Shown: positions 11,864 to 23,598 of the stretch, piece by piece
Layout: each line of letters starts with the position of its first letter
How positions within the stretch are numbered: position 1 is the first letter of the stretch
Assembly: GCA_012064415.1 (NCBI GenBank)
Contig: SSNU01000227.1
Coordinates: 1-64,000 of the forward strand
Direction of reading: 5' to 3'
Length of the DNA stretch: 64,000 nucleotides
Source: Gyrodactylus bullatarudis
Lineage: Eukaryota; Platyhelminthes; Monogenea; Gyrodactylidea; Gyrodactylidae
Program-made: the position numbers and the translations under genes
The notes under the pieces: generated by a model
The model's input: only the letters and a program-made list of their open reading frames with translations
Told to the model about the DNA's origin: nothing
The model's database searches: none

Positions 11864-12837
11864 CATTATGCTACTAGCATAAACTTTACCATTGATCGGA
11901 ATTAAAATAATACATCTAATTTTGATCATTTAACCCTCACCCGCAGAGTTGAATTTTTATATAAAATTGAATCGAGTTGATTTTACAACCGTAATGACTC
12001 TGCGTGTTAGACCAGTTCTTGGGGTGTAAACACACTCGGGTGCGTGTTAAAATTTCACTGTTGCAATTTTTCCAGATTTCAAGGTTAGTTTTAAATAAAT
12101 AACACATTATTACTCGTAATTAGTAATCAATAAAAATACATTTTTTAAAATTAAAAATGATAAAAATGGAGTTTTTCTTGAGGATCTTGTTTAATATTGC
12201 ACAAGAATCTGTTTTTTGCTCGTGTATTTTAAAATCTTTAAATTGAAATGGAAAATCGAAAATATTTGAATTCCTCCTATTAGATCAGAGAAATGACTCA
12301 AGCTATAAAACTTTAATCATTTAATGCAGGAAATTACTTTTGGTCATGCGGGAGGATAAAGAGGACATTGTCATGTATTTTTTTCCTATTCTCTTTCACC
12401 AGTGAGAAGTAGACGAAAATGTATTACATAGTCATACATCGTACATATTCGACCAATCAGAATACAAGGTTCCAAAAAGGTATACAACAAAATGCGATTC
12501 AAAAAATAATTCATTGCAGCAGCGAATCGGAGCTTTTATCTGTATTTTGAATGCTAGATTTTAGATGAATAAATATTCATTTAAACTCAAAAAAATAAAA
12601 TTTATCGGATTTTAGGTGACTGTAATAGGTAACACCCATCGGGTGTGATTAAACAAATCTACAAGTAGTTTCAGTAAATTTATTCGAAAAATAAGAAATT
12701 CGTATATACCGTCATAGCCAAAAATAAAATTTGAAAATTGTTATATCTTCCCCATAAATAATTTTTCTATTTTTATTAACTTGGTTAGATTTTTTATTAA
12801 ATATTGAGAGTGCGAAGTAAAAATATTAACAAACTTT
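11864..12837. other. Intergenic stretch with GC-richer inverted-repeat motifs
   Basis: Downstream of the C2orf69-like gene and of the carrier gene (convergent pair). It holds no supported gene. It contains several short perfect or near-perfect inverted repeats such as CGCAGAGT/ACTCTGCG (11943-12003) and ACACCC-ATC-GGGTGT near 12630, some next to TTAA, suggesting decayed small transposons. Confidence 0.4.
11930..12010. repeat. Candidate TTAA-flanked hairpin element (decayed)
   Basis: TTAA followed by CCCTCACCCGCAGAGT, and about 50 bp later ACTCTGCGTG followed by TTAG. The arms pair over CGCAGAGT with partial pairing outside. Size and TTAACCCTC start resemble the better preserved element at 55315. 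One flanking TTAA has changed to TTAG, so the call is tentative. Confidence 0.35.
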
Positions 12838-14381
12838 TTACTCAAAATGATAGATCAACTGTTCTTTTATCATAAATAAAATCATTGTGTGCGGTCCAAT
12901 ACGAATCAATGCTGGTAGGAAACCTTTCCAAAAGCCAAACATGCCAAAGGGTGAAGGTTTTGAGTTGTAAATATCCCCGAGAATATGTTTGAAGCTAGAA
13001 TATTGAGAATTTTGTAAATTCGTCTTGACCACATCAAAGGGTTGAGTGAGCAACGTGGCACAACTAGCCGCTCCGATACCCGACAATAAATGTGTCGCTT
13101 TGTTATCGCCTGACATGCCAAATGATACAAATAGATCCTTGAAGATATCATAGCCAACAGCTTGTCCCACAGTCATTAAACAGGACCTTGGAGCCATCAT
13201 AGAGACTCCATTATAAAGTGTCTTTACACCTTCTGTCTTACTGATACGAATAATTGCATCGAAACAATTCTTATAATTCCGACGTTGATCCCTTGGCAAT
13301 TTAATATCATTTTGCATCCGAACATTGACCAAGTCAGCTGGTTGACCACATATACCTCCAATTAAGCCACCAAGACCAGCCATAAATATCTTTTTAATAA
13401 AGATTATTTATATTTGTATTTACTAATATAATTAATTATAAAAGTTTTATAATCTAAATCTGGTTAATTTATAATTCGTATAAAATTCTCATTTTTTCAT
13501 CTAGATCATGAGGCGCCCCCATTCGCTATATGGAAAATAGTAAGAATCTACTTTTATATAAGAAAATTATGACATATTTCAAATCTCAAGTTAGCGCCAA
13601 ATTCCCATCTTTATGAACTTTCGGTTAACAATTTTTGTTGATTTCCAATTAAGACAAGCAAACCGATTAGTGACATAAAACATGATGACAAATGATGAAC
13701 TCGTCATTATTCTGGGATATTGAATCATTAAATTGTCAATGATTTTCAAGTAGTAAAAATGACCAAGAAATAAAAATTCGATTTTCCCAATTTGATTTTT
13801 TGATTTGGGGATTCTCAAATTATGTATCAGCAAATTTGATTTCATCCCATATCGTAACTAGTTTTTACGATATTTCTTCCATGTTTTAGAATTTTTTGAT
13901 TGGAAAGAAGTTCTATAGTTCTCTTAAGTTAGCAAATAAAAATCCTAACTAAAAATAAATCTGCAATGGCTTGTTGATTGATGATCATGAAAACTCTAGA
14001 AAAGGTATCCTTCACTAACAAGATTTCAACATACTCTTTCGTGGAATTTAATTTCTGTCGTCTTTGAATTTTTGTACACTTCATAAATACCAAATCTTGG
14101 GAGAGAATATGTAACTTGACGTAAGAGGGAAGCTGACAGGCCATTGTATAAACTGAGTAACCCCTCTTTTCGTACTATATCCCTGCCAACTCTAAATATT
14201 CCTGTTTTCTTACCACTCTCTAGATTTGTCTAAAAGAATATGTTTAATATAGAGAGTTATGTTAAGGAACCTGTAGATGAACTTTGACCAGATCAAGGGG
14301 GTGTGTTATACCAGCTCCAATGCCGCTTGAGAGGCCTCCATAATACCATTTTGCCTGTTTAGTCTTGTTGGACATGGTCAT
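12838..14381 (-). CDS. SLC25A10: Mitochondrial dicarboxylate carrier (SLC25A10-like)
   Basis: Three exons join in phase: 14271-14381, 14035-14229 and 12838-13389, giving 285 residues (human DIC 287). The three mitochondrial-carrier repeats are visible: THPLDLVKVHLQ in repeat 1, QPADLVNVRMQND in repeat 2 and TQPFDVVKTNLQNS in repeat 3, each a P-x-[D/E]-x-x-[K/R] signature. VNVRMQNDIKLPRDQRRNYK is typical of dicarboxylate carriers, which exchange malate or succinate for phosphate across the inner mitochondrial membrane. Intron 1 is only 41 nt (14230-14270); intron 2 is 645 nt with a strong GTATGT donor. The start is the ATG at 14381, with a second in-frame ATG at 14375. Intact throughout; shares no obvious operon-like context with neighbours. 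Confidence 0.93.
13590..13810 (+). repeat. Dispersed AT-rich repeat, family A copy
   Basis: Inside intron 2 of the carrier gene. Shares two landmarks with other copies in this window: AGCGCCAAATTCCCAT and TTTTCAAGTAGTAAAAATGA followed by CCAAGAAAT. Diverged; no terminal repeats located. Confidence 0.5.
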
Positions 14382-14543
14382 GTGAATTTTGTGAACAAAT
14401 AACGTATCAAAAAAGAAACTGTTGACAATGAAAAAAGTATATTTTTATGTATTAATTTGAATGGTTTTTACAAGTCATGTGTTCACAGAAAATAAAAAGG
14501 TTAAAACATATTGATTTCAAGAATGAAAAGTAGTATATTTATT

Positions 14544-14848
14544 TCATTCAATAACCAGCTTGGGCTTAACCACATCTATTTGATTAATTGAGACAACCTC
14601 AAATGTCTTCTCACCATTGAGATCATGACCCATATAGCGGACTTTGATGGGAAGACCTTCTTTGAGATTTATTGAATCATCAGACTGGTATGGGATAGTA
14701 AAAAAGTCATCCTTTCTCAATCGAATCCTGAGGCCGTCATTTCTGAAAATAACTTTTTTTTGAAATAAATTCTATTGATGAATTTGATGAAACCTTACAG
14801 AACGGCAACAATAAGTCCATTGTATTGCTTTAGAAATTTATACTTTGA
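14544..14848 (-). CDS. Two 3' exons encoding an S1-like RNA-binding domain (partial gene)
   Basis: Exon 14799-14848 and terminal exon 14544-14742 join in phase 2/1 across a 56-nt intron (GTAAGG...TTTTCAG). They encode about 82 residues ending at TGA. The segment GLIVAVLNDGLRIRL followed by LKEGLPIKVRYMGHDLNG resembles the beta strands of an S1/OB-fold domain, and is closest in my recollection to the C-terminal S1 domain of mitochondrial polynucleotide phosphorylase (PNPT1). The upstream exon has a good acceptor (TTACTCTAG), so the gene should continue upstream, yet I could not find RNase PH or KH-domain exons in the 1.2 kb before the receptor gene. It may be a partial duplicate, a small gene with an unrecognised first exon, or a relic. 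Confidence 0.45.
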
Positions 14849-16067
14849 CTAGAGTAATAAAAAAAAGAATGTAAAAAATAAATTTACTCTCGATGAATTT
14901 GAGATTTATGATTTGCCGATTCGAAGAGAAAAGTTTTTGGAAAAAATAGGAGACACTTTAAATTTCGAGTTGACATAGTTTTCCATTGAATTTTCAACTT
15001 GGAGTTTTGAACGTTTTTTTCTTCAGAATCAGAGAAACCAATTATCACAATTAAATTTTTGGAAGAACAATCAATTTGAACTGAGATTTATTAATATTTT
15101 AAGCAGTAAAAATGATGGGAAATTAGAATTACACTTCCATAGGATAACGGAGTGTTTCCTAAAATCTCAATGAACATTTTTGTCTAATGGAAAAATACAG
15201 TTTGATCCCTCTCATACCTTAAAAAATGAAAGAGTAGAAAAATCGCAAGAAACAAGTTTAACTGAATTACACACTAGGAGACTTAGAAAATTTTTGCAAT
15301 AGGATCTTGATCCGAACATTTTGTGCTGATTTCAGATCTGTAATTGTATTTTCTAAATTGTGTTTGGTTTTTGAGATAAATGAAAACCAAATTTGAGAAT
15401 TTAAAATTTAAATATAATTTCAAACAATTAAATTTTTATGAAAATAAAAAATACAATTAACTAATTAGGCATCATTAGAATCAAAATTTAATTTCCTATC
15501 TAATGATACCTTGAGTGTCGCCCAAAACAAAAAATTGCGCATTCCAGCTACTTTTTTGTCGAAAATTTTGTGATTTTGGAGTTAATTTTCTCCATAAATT
15601 TTAACGTCAAACGCTCACATCTTTCAAGAAAAAGAGCTTTTTAATATATTTTCTTCGACTTTCTAGGTCGAATTTTATTTTGTTCTTTCTGAAAAAGTTG
15701 GTTAGAATTTACAAAATTATTTCGTTCTAGTATATTTTTAATCCCACACTCAGTTATAGTCATCTTCCCATTTTATACACTACTGAAGATTAATAAAACT
15801 TCTACCGCTCGAATTAAGGTGGGAGATACATCAAATTGAAGCTAATTTATTTGAATTTTCACTATAAAACTTTTGGTGCTCTTGAATCTTGTCTAAGCTC
15901 AGCAATGCTCCAAGAAGTAACTTAAAATTGCTGTGAGACATGCTAAAGAATATTTTAATTTCATATTCTTCTCTGCATTTTTCGGATAATTATCAAGGGT
16001 AACATATAAATCGTAAATTCCCGAATTCATCAAGAATAGTTTCAAATTAAAAATGGTTCATCAATAA
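14849..16067. other. Stretch without a recognised gene, contains family A repeat
   Basis: Between the S1-like exons and the last exon of the receptor gene. 14935-15165 carries landmarks of dispersed family A (AATAGGAGACACTTTAAATT and TTTTAAGCAGTAAAAATGAT). A 36-codon frame from 15941 on the minus strand could be a first exon of the S1-like gene but has no convincing donor. Confidence 0.4.
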
Positions 16068-19000
16068 TCAACTCACTGATCTTCTTTCCATTCGGAGTCT
16101 GCCAAAGGTTGGCAAATATTCCAGAAAACTAAGTAACACGCATAGCAATAATGCTATGAAAATGAATAGAAACAGAGAAGACAGATGAAAAACAGCTAAA
16201 GGTTCCTTAGACTTTTTGAATCTATTCTTTTTAGAGCACTCTGACAAGTCGAAATATCTTGAAGAGACGTTGTTAATGAATAAATCTTACAGCTTATATA
16301 ATACGGAATAAGTTTCCACGTCCCAGAGTTTTCTTATTTCAGAATCTAACCTAGGCAAGAACCACTTTGAGTTGGGATTCACTGCATAGGCCATTCCGAT
16401 AAAATGAAAAGGTCTACTTAAAAGGGCCAAATCACAATTATTAGAGGTCAAATCAAGTGCAGCATATGCTGGGGTTATGGCGACAATTTTCGGGTCTTTT
16501 AAAAGGATATCTCTTACTATTTTAATGTCATGATAAATTATCTGAAGATTAGGGGTTGCTTTCATCTGAAGTTTGAACGCCTTGTGAATAGAATCTCCAT
16601 AATTATTCTAGAATTATAAAATAAATTGAGATAAGCCAATTGATGTGAAGTTGGGAATCTGTGAATTTTACAAAAATCTCAATATTTTCATCAACAATCG
16701 GAATAGGTTTAAGATTTTTATAAATCTCGATTATGTTATTATTTGAAGAGAAAAATGTTTATTTTTCAAATATCAAATTCCCATACTTCTTTGAGCTAAT
16801 TTTTATTTATATATTTGAAAGTCAGAAGATATTCAAAAGAAGATAATTTCAGGATATTATTTCTTCTTATTCTTTTTCTAGACCAATAAAAGCCATGAAG
16901 ATAACATAGTCAGGTAACATGTGAGCAATGTTATAGTAAATCTATGCTTCCCTGAATAACTAAACCTAATTGACATGAAGATGAGAATTTACTATTTTTA
17001 CAAAAAACTCAATATTTTTCTCCGGATTTACAGAAAAAAATAATTTTTTGAATTTTAAAACGGAAAGAGCTAATAAGATGAGGATAATAGAAACATTTCG
17101 GAAAAAGAAATCAATCTGACCAAAATAACGCCGTCGAATTTCGAAAATGTACCAAATATTTTCTACTTTTGAACCAAAATTTTATATCGATTTCGATGAT
17201 TCGCAGCAGTTAAGTGATGTTGTTTGTGATAAAAATTGAACAAAGAATGCGAATTCACCTGTAAAAATTCACTGAAGTCCGTCATTACTGTGGGAAATCG
17301 AACCATTTGAATTTTTCGATTATCATGAAGGCAATTTATCCAAAATCTAAAAGTTTAACTTTTTTTCGGAAACAGTAAGATCTTCGCTATCTCTATGGCC
17401 ATATTCGCATTCTTTGTTCAATTTTTATCACAAACAGCATCACTTAACTGCTGCGAATCATCGAAATCGATATAAAATTTTGGTTCAAAAGTAGAAAATA
17501 TTTGGTACATTTTCGAAATTCGACGGCGTTATTTTGGTCAGATTGATTTCTTTTTCCGAAATGTTTCTATTATCCTCATCTTATTAGCTCTTTCCGTTTT
17601 AAAATTCAAAAAATTATTTTTTTCTGTAAATCCGGAGAAAAATATTGAGTTTTTTGTAAAAATAGTAAATTCTCATCTTCATGTCAATTAGGTTTAGTTA
17701 TTCAGGGAAGCATAGGTTTACTATAACATTGCTCACATGTTACCTGACTATGTTATCTTCATGGCTTTTATTGGTCTAGAAAAAGAATAAGAAGAAATAA
17801 TATCCTGAAATTATCTTCTTTTGAATATCTTCTGACTTTCAAATATATAAATAAAAATTAGCTCAAAGAAGTATGAATCTGTAAATCCGGAGAAAAATAT
17901 TGAGTTTTTTGTAAAAATAGTAGATTCACATTATACTTAAATAAGTTTAAATCAGTATTCTTAATGACCATGCTAGAAGATGAGTATTTATGCTAAAAAG
18001 ACTTACTGTAATCAAATTTTCAATGTACTCATTCACAAAGAATATTGCAGTGAATCTAAAAAGACATATTCAATTAATTTTGGTTGAACTGACTCTTTTC
18101 TGATAATGGCATCGTGTAATAGCGCTATACTCTTGATGGGATGATCAATTTCTGTAGACCACTCAGTAAAAGTGAACGCTCCCGATATGTAGTGGATTAA
18201 AACGAAAATCATGAAAGTATGCGAAGCTATTCTGTGTAAGAATTTTGGCCAACTCTCCAATTCATGAAGACGCTGAAGGAAAGTGAACGAAGAAATCTTA
18301 CACCCTGAAATGAAATCAGGTAAAACAAATCTTTGATGGAATCCTTAATTTTGAGATTGAAAACCTCCATAGATAAATCCTTGGGATTAATGTTCTTCTC
18401 AAAGAAGCACTCGAGAACTTCTAGTATCATTCGGAATATTATCAGGGCGAGGAAAATAAGAAATATGGTTGTCCATTCTATTGGAGAGAAAGCCTGAAAG
18501 ATGGCCAAATCATTTCTTCGGTTACCGAGTTTTTGTCCAATCTAAAAATAACACCAATAAAAAATTGGTTGGCAATCTTTCACAAGGAACTCAATGGTAT
18601 ATTCAATTCTTGTAAATGACAACTGCTTAATTTTGAAGCTGCTAAAGATACCAAAATAAATTCGGAATCCTTCATGGATTCTAAATCGAATAATAGTAAA
18701 TTTGTTCTCAAGTTAACAACGTCAAGTCATGAAAACTACGGCAGAAAATTATTTTAAAACTATAATCAGATTCACATTATCATCAATTTTAGCAATGATG
18801 AGCAAGAAAATGCGACTAAAGATTTACGCAAAAATAATTAAAATAATAGTTGTAGTTAATATAAAGATTTTTAAATCTAAGACCTTTTGAATTTTAAATA
18901 TAATGCACTCATAAACAGAATACAGTAAACGTGTTTCGTTTGAGGAGGCAAAAATGCCAATTTTAACCTCTATTATATTTGAAAGGATAAGTCAGCGTAA

Positions 19001-22000
19001 TTGTTTTGGTAAAGTTGCAAATTTTCTCAAATAAAAATAGCTTATGAGATTGTAGGTTTTAAATACATCATTATTTAGCTTTGTAAACTTACCAATTGTA
19101 ATGAAAACTGTGCAATTGAACTTGACTCGAGGAATTTACTTGAATCCAGGCGTCCAAGACTCAACTTGGACAATGGGAAGGCTGTCATGTCAGCTTGCTA
19201 AAATATTGAAGATAAATTAAAGTAATTTAATGGGTATATTCTATGAATTTTTTAATATCATCTACTCTCATTACTTAATTCTAAATAATTTTAGAAAATA
19301 AATCGATACAATGAAATAAATACTCACATTCTCAATCATTGCATCAAGTATTTGATTTGAAATGCTGTCTGACGTTTGATTAAAGTTAATATCAACAAAA
19401 GTTTCCAAAATGCGATACTTGGACGGGATCAACTCTCTCAGAAAATCATAGCCGAATGAAGCCTTTGATGTTCTCTTATCCTTGAAAATGACACCATCTT
19501 GGTAGAATAATACCTTTATCGAGTTTTTCTCCTTGCTCACACCGAAATTTCCCTCAAAGAGACAAGTTTCCATGTGACAAGGAAGTAGTTCAAATTTGAC
19601 TGGTAAACTCTTTTCAGCCTGTAAAATAAAAAAAATAAACTCACTGATGCTCATATTAATATATATATTAGACTGTAAGGTTATACAAATTTTTACAACT
19701 TTTTCAGCTATTTGCTCATTCGATAGAGAATTAAATTTTGAGATAAAAAAACAGCCTTTTGAATAAAATATTTCAAATTTTTTTCTGTTACACAAAATCT
19801 CATTTGGAATAATTTTTAAATAAGAGAAATTTCACTATTGAAAAAACAATTTTAATAAGATTTAATTCAATTTTGCAAATTATGAATATAAAACATTAAA
19901 AAACGTTTTAAATTTGACATTTTTCCCAATTTTGTTTATCTTATTCCAGAAGCATGGAAAGGTATTTTGAAGCGAAATTCGGTGGGATGATATTAAAATA
20001 CTTGTACTTGAAGATCAGATTTATCCTATCGATAGGCGATCGTTTTTTCTGTCGAATGGCTAAAAATGAAATTTCGGTTCTATTATCTCACCATCCAAAA
20101 ATTAATATTTTCCAAAACTTTGAACATAACTTGAAATATCTTAGACCATTGAATAACTTGTGATAATAAGCATTTTGTAAGGAAAAAAGACTTGAGAACT
20201 TGTCTTGTCAACTTACATATAATTCAGTTTCTTTAAGGATGACATTCTGATCAAAGATGGAATCTCCATCATCTGATCGATAATGAGTCTCATTAACAAA
20301 GGAAATCGAATTCAAATATTTATGTATTCCATTGAAGTAGGTCTGGATCATGGCCCCCTTCCAATTTTCCTGTTCCCCCTCATAGAAATAAATGAGTAGG
20401 AATTCTGCTTTTGAATCGAGGAATTTGCTTATATATTTTCTTGTTGATTGAATCTGTTATTGAATGGAAGATCAATGATCTTAGATCATATAGAATCATA
20501 ATGAAGCAAACGTGAAATGTAGTTTTACAGTGTATAAATAAAGATATTTTCGACAAGTTTCCCTTTTTAAACAGGGTGATAAAGGTTAAATGCAAAAATA
20601 TCTACGTATCTTTTAAGCGCATGCCTTTTTTGATCGATTGAATCAGGTAAATTCGTCAATGTTTAGGATAGGTATTTTTCATTTTTATGTTAATTGATAA
20701 TTTTCAGAAGCAATTGAAAAAAATTTGATAGAAAGAAGGCCAAAAAAGAAAAGGATGCGGTCATAAACAAAAAAAATGATTTGAGACTGACAATCCAATT
20801 TAAAAAACTCAACTCTTTGTTGTTTTCTCGACTTGATGTAAAAATCCTTGAGCAAAGGGATAGATTTTTGAAGCATAACTATAGAACGTGTAAATTTTTT
20901 TGGTCAGTGATATAATATCACTTTTACTTTCAATAAACAGACTTTGTCCATTTGATAATACACCGAGTACAGAAATTTTGTAAAAATGACTTGAACCAAT
21001 TATAAAAAAGACTTATATAACCCCTCAATTTTATCTGAAAACCTTAGTAAATCTGGAAGAGACATGGGGAAAAGGTTGGTTATATTCCAATTAAATCTAC
21101 TTTTACTAAATTATATTTATTATTTTTGTTAATTCATTAGTATTATCTGTTACTCACAGAGGGTATGATAATCGTGTTTTGATTCAACTTATCCAAGAGC
21201 TGAATTTTCTCGAGAATTTTCGGTAAATACTCCTCTTGATTCTTGGTTGAACAAATTATGACAAAAGTGATCATTTCATCTTCCTCAAATTCCATCGACA
21301 ACAACTTCCTTTCAATTAAATCGAGCGAGTTTACATCTTTAATCGTAAAGATATTCTTGAGACTCTTTTGTGAGTACGAATAGAGAAATTGTGAAGAATC
21401 TAGAATTTAAGAATGTTCTTTTATGCGTGTATCAAGCCAATTTTTTAAATTCTCATTCAAACCTCCCTTAATAAACGCAAAGAAATTAAATTAAAATATA
21501 CTAAAAACTTTTGAATTCGATTAGTACATCTTGGTCGATAACACTGATGGTAAAATATAAAAAATTTTATTGAGATATAAAAAAATCATAAGAAAAATTA
21601 ATGCTTATATAGGCTTGATTCGTTTTTATAACTTAGTAACAGGTTAAATAGATAAAAAAATGCAATATACTTAAACCTCTTCCACCTATCTAATACTCGA
21701 ATATAGGTATGAATAAATCAAATATCATCGATTCATTTTGATTGGTCCATTTCGACGCTGAAACTAGATTAGACAAGGGTTTTTTTCGCTGTAACTGATT
21801 AGACCTTTTTTGTCTGAGTTTTCATTCATTGAACCAAACCAAAGAGTTAAGATTCTTATAAAATTCTTTTTATAAAGTACCAACGATGAATATATGTATA
21901 AGTAAATTTTCAGTTTTAGCAAGATGAGGACTTTGAGATTTTAGGATAGCTTACAGATTGATCCATCATTTATGAATATTGTTCTTTCAGCATTACCATT

Positions 22001-23248
22001 CTCCATAATGATATGACCCAAAGGTCTTGACAGAACCTCAGAGTTTGGCTTCATAATAACAAAGCTGAATAATAATTTTAGTACAAGGTTCGTTTACTTT
22101 TCTTTTGAAATCTGGCCAACTGAATCATAGTTTGGTATGAGGAAATAGATGAAATTCTTTGCTCGAAGTCTTTTAAGACTATCGAAATATTCAACCAATA
22201 CTGGATCATAATTTCCAATGAAAAAGTCTATGTATGGTACCTGCTTTTCCACTAATAAAGAAAACAATAGAAATTTAAAGATCTTGACAATTCATGATTC
22301 TTACAAAAAACTCATCAGGAAATCGAGAATAATGAATAAATTTTGAATTCAAGATTAAAAAGCGCATTTTCCCTGTTTCTAAAGCAGTAAAAATGATCAA
22401 GAAATCGACTCTCACACGATAATCAGAATCTCATTTGATGGTCCCATAAGAAATTTTCGGTCTTTTTTATTTAATTAATTTTGTAACAAGCAAAACTCCC
22501 CATTCCTACGATCTTAATGAGAAATTTGAGAATTGATAAAAATCTGACTTTATACAGTGATTCTGGAAACTTGGATGAGTCTGTAGACCCTCTAGTAAAC
22601 TCGATTCGGCTAATCTGTAGAACATTTGCCCCCTCTTGTTTTGCAGTAATTTTTCTGAATGACAAAGAGACAAAGGGCTTTTTAACATCGATGAAATGAA
22701 AACGAATTCCTTGCGGTGAGTTTTCATGTCATCAATAATAAAAAGACCAACACGATTCAAAGTAAACTTAGAGAGGAATAAGAGGGGAAACTGTTCTCTA
22801 ATTTTACCCTCGATTCCATGATTAGAGATTCACAGTGAATTTGGAAACTTTAGGAATTCTATAGAATCCCTGGGCAACAATCAGTGAGTCTGCAGACTCA
22901 CACAAGTTTCAAGAATCAGTGTAACATATAAAGTTTTAATTAAGTGATGGAATAATTTACAGGATATTAATTGTCTGAAATCGTAATGGCCAGTTATATC
23001 AAAGAATTCATAGTCTAACTTGGAATTGGTCTTATTCCTTGAAGGATGTATACTTTCCAGAATACTAAGAGTTTCCGCATCATTAATCACTAGAAGGATG
23101 GAGATTATGGAGTATACGAAAAATTCTTACATATTTCAATAACTTTTGTATAAGTTTCAAACCATTGATTCTTCTCGTAAGCATTGATAACTTCCCCTAA
23201 TAAGAGAGCTAATAAAATGTTTGCATATAGAAATGTAAGCCGAGCCAT
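16068..23248 (-). CDS. Ionotropic receptor (iGluR-related chemosensory family), full length
   Basis: Fourteen exons join in phase (23131-23248, 22902-23089, 22556-22766, 22098-22251, 21955-22064, 21158-21399, 20217-20453, 19328-19618, 19093-19197, 18302-18541, 18094-18272, 18007-18055, 16291-16607, 16068-16257), 876 residues. It starts with a signal peptide (MARLTFLYANILLALLLGEV), followed by about 400 residues in the position of an amino-terminal domain, then ligand-binding half S1 from residue ~421 (GYDFLRELI; QADMTAFPLSKLSLGRLD). TM1 is near residue 580 (IEWTTIFLIFLALIIF), a pore loop and TM2 follow (SHTFMIFVLIHYISG), then S2 (SRPFHFIGMAYAVNPNSKWF) and TM3 near 840 (LFLFIFIALLLCVLLSF). This is the layout of arthropod IRs: ligand-gated cation channels in sensory neuron membranes. 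The ligand cannot be told, and the glutamate-binding Arg/Thr/Asp set is not clearly kept, as in most divergent IRs. Exon 3 is the least certain. Confidence 0.85.
16782..17254 (+). repeat. Left arm of a 473-bp inverted repeat
   Basis: Pairs with 17403-17875 on the opposite strand. I found only about two mismatches over 473 bp. It lies in the 1.4-kb intron between exons 12 and 13 of the ionotropic receptor gene. Confidence 0.9.
17403..17875 (-). repeat. Right arm of a 473-bp inverted repeat
   Basis: Reverse complement of 16782-17254, separated by a 148-bp spacer (17255-17402). Just outside, 17879-17932 repeats in direct orientation a motif inside this arm (TCCGGAGAAAAATATTGAG), and a diverged inverted form lies at 16655-16700. 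Confidence 0.9.
19877..20055 (+). repeat. Dispersed repeat, family B copy 1
   Basis: In an intron of the receptor gene. Shares TATGAATATAAAACATTAAA, TATCTTATTCCAGAAGCAT and GGTGGGATGATATTAAAATA with 28215-28375 (same strand) and 27945-28112 (opposite strand). Confidence 0.6.
22290..22440 (+). repeat. Dispersed repeat, family A copy
   Basis: In the receptor intron between exons 3 and 4. Carries AAAGCAGTAAAAATGATCAA then GAAATCGACTCTCACACGAT, matching the copy near 59510 (CACACGATAAT). Confidence 0.5.
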
Positions 23249-23598
23249 TGAACAATAACCAGCTATGTTATTAATAAATCTTATTCTTCGGTGAGAAAAA
23301 AATTTAATATTTATATGTATGATCACGTTCCTTCAAAGAGCTCTATAACCAATCGATGAGAGGAACAGTTTTCTTGGTATTTATTCACTGAATAATTTTT
23401 CAGAGAGTTGTCTAAATATTCACTAAAAATTTAAATTAAAATTCGATATACTTTCAAGTAACAAGCGATATTTATTTTCTAAAATAAACGGACTTAGTTA
23501 CGATTCTCCAACAATTCTGAACAATAAATACGAAATTTATGAATATCAAGTCTATTTTGAATAAAAGATCTTTATTTTACAAAACAAATGTTGAGATT

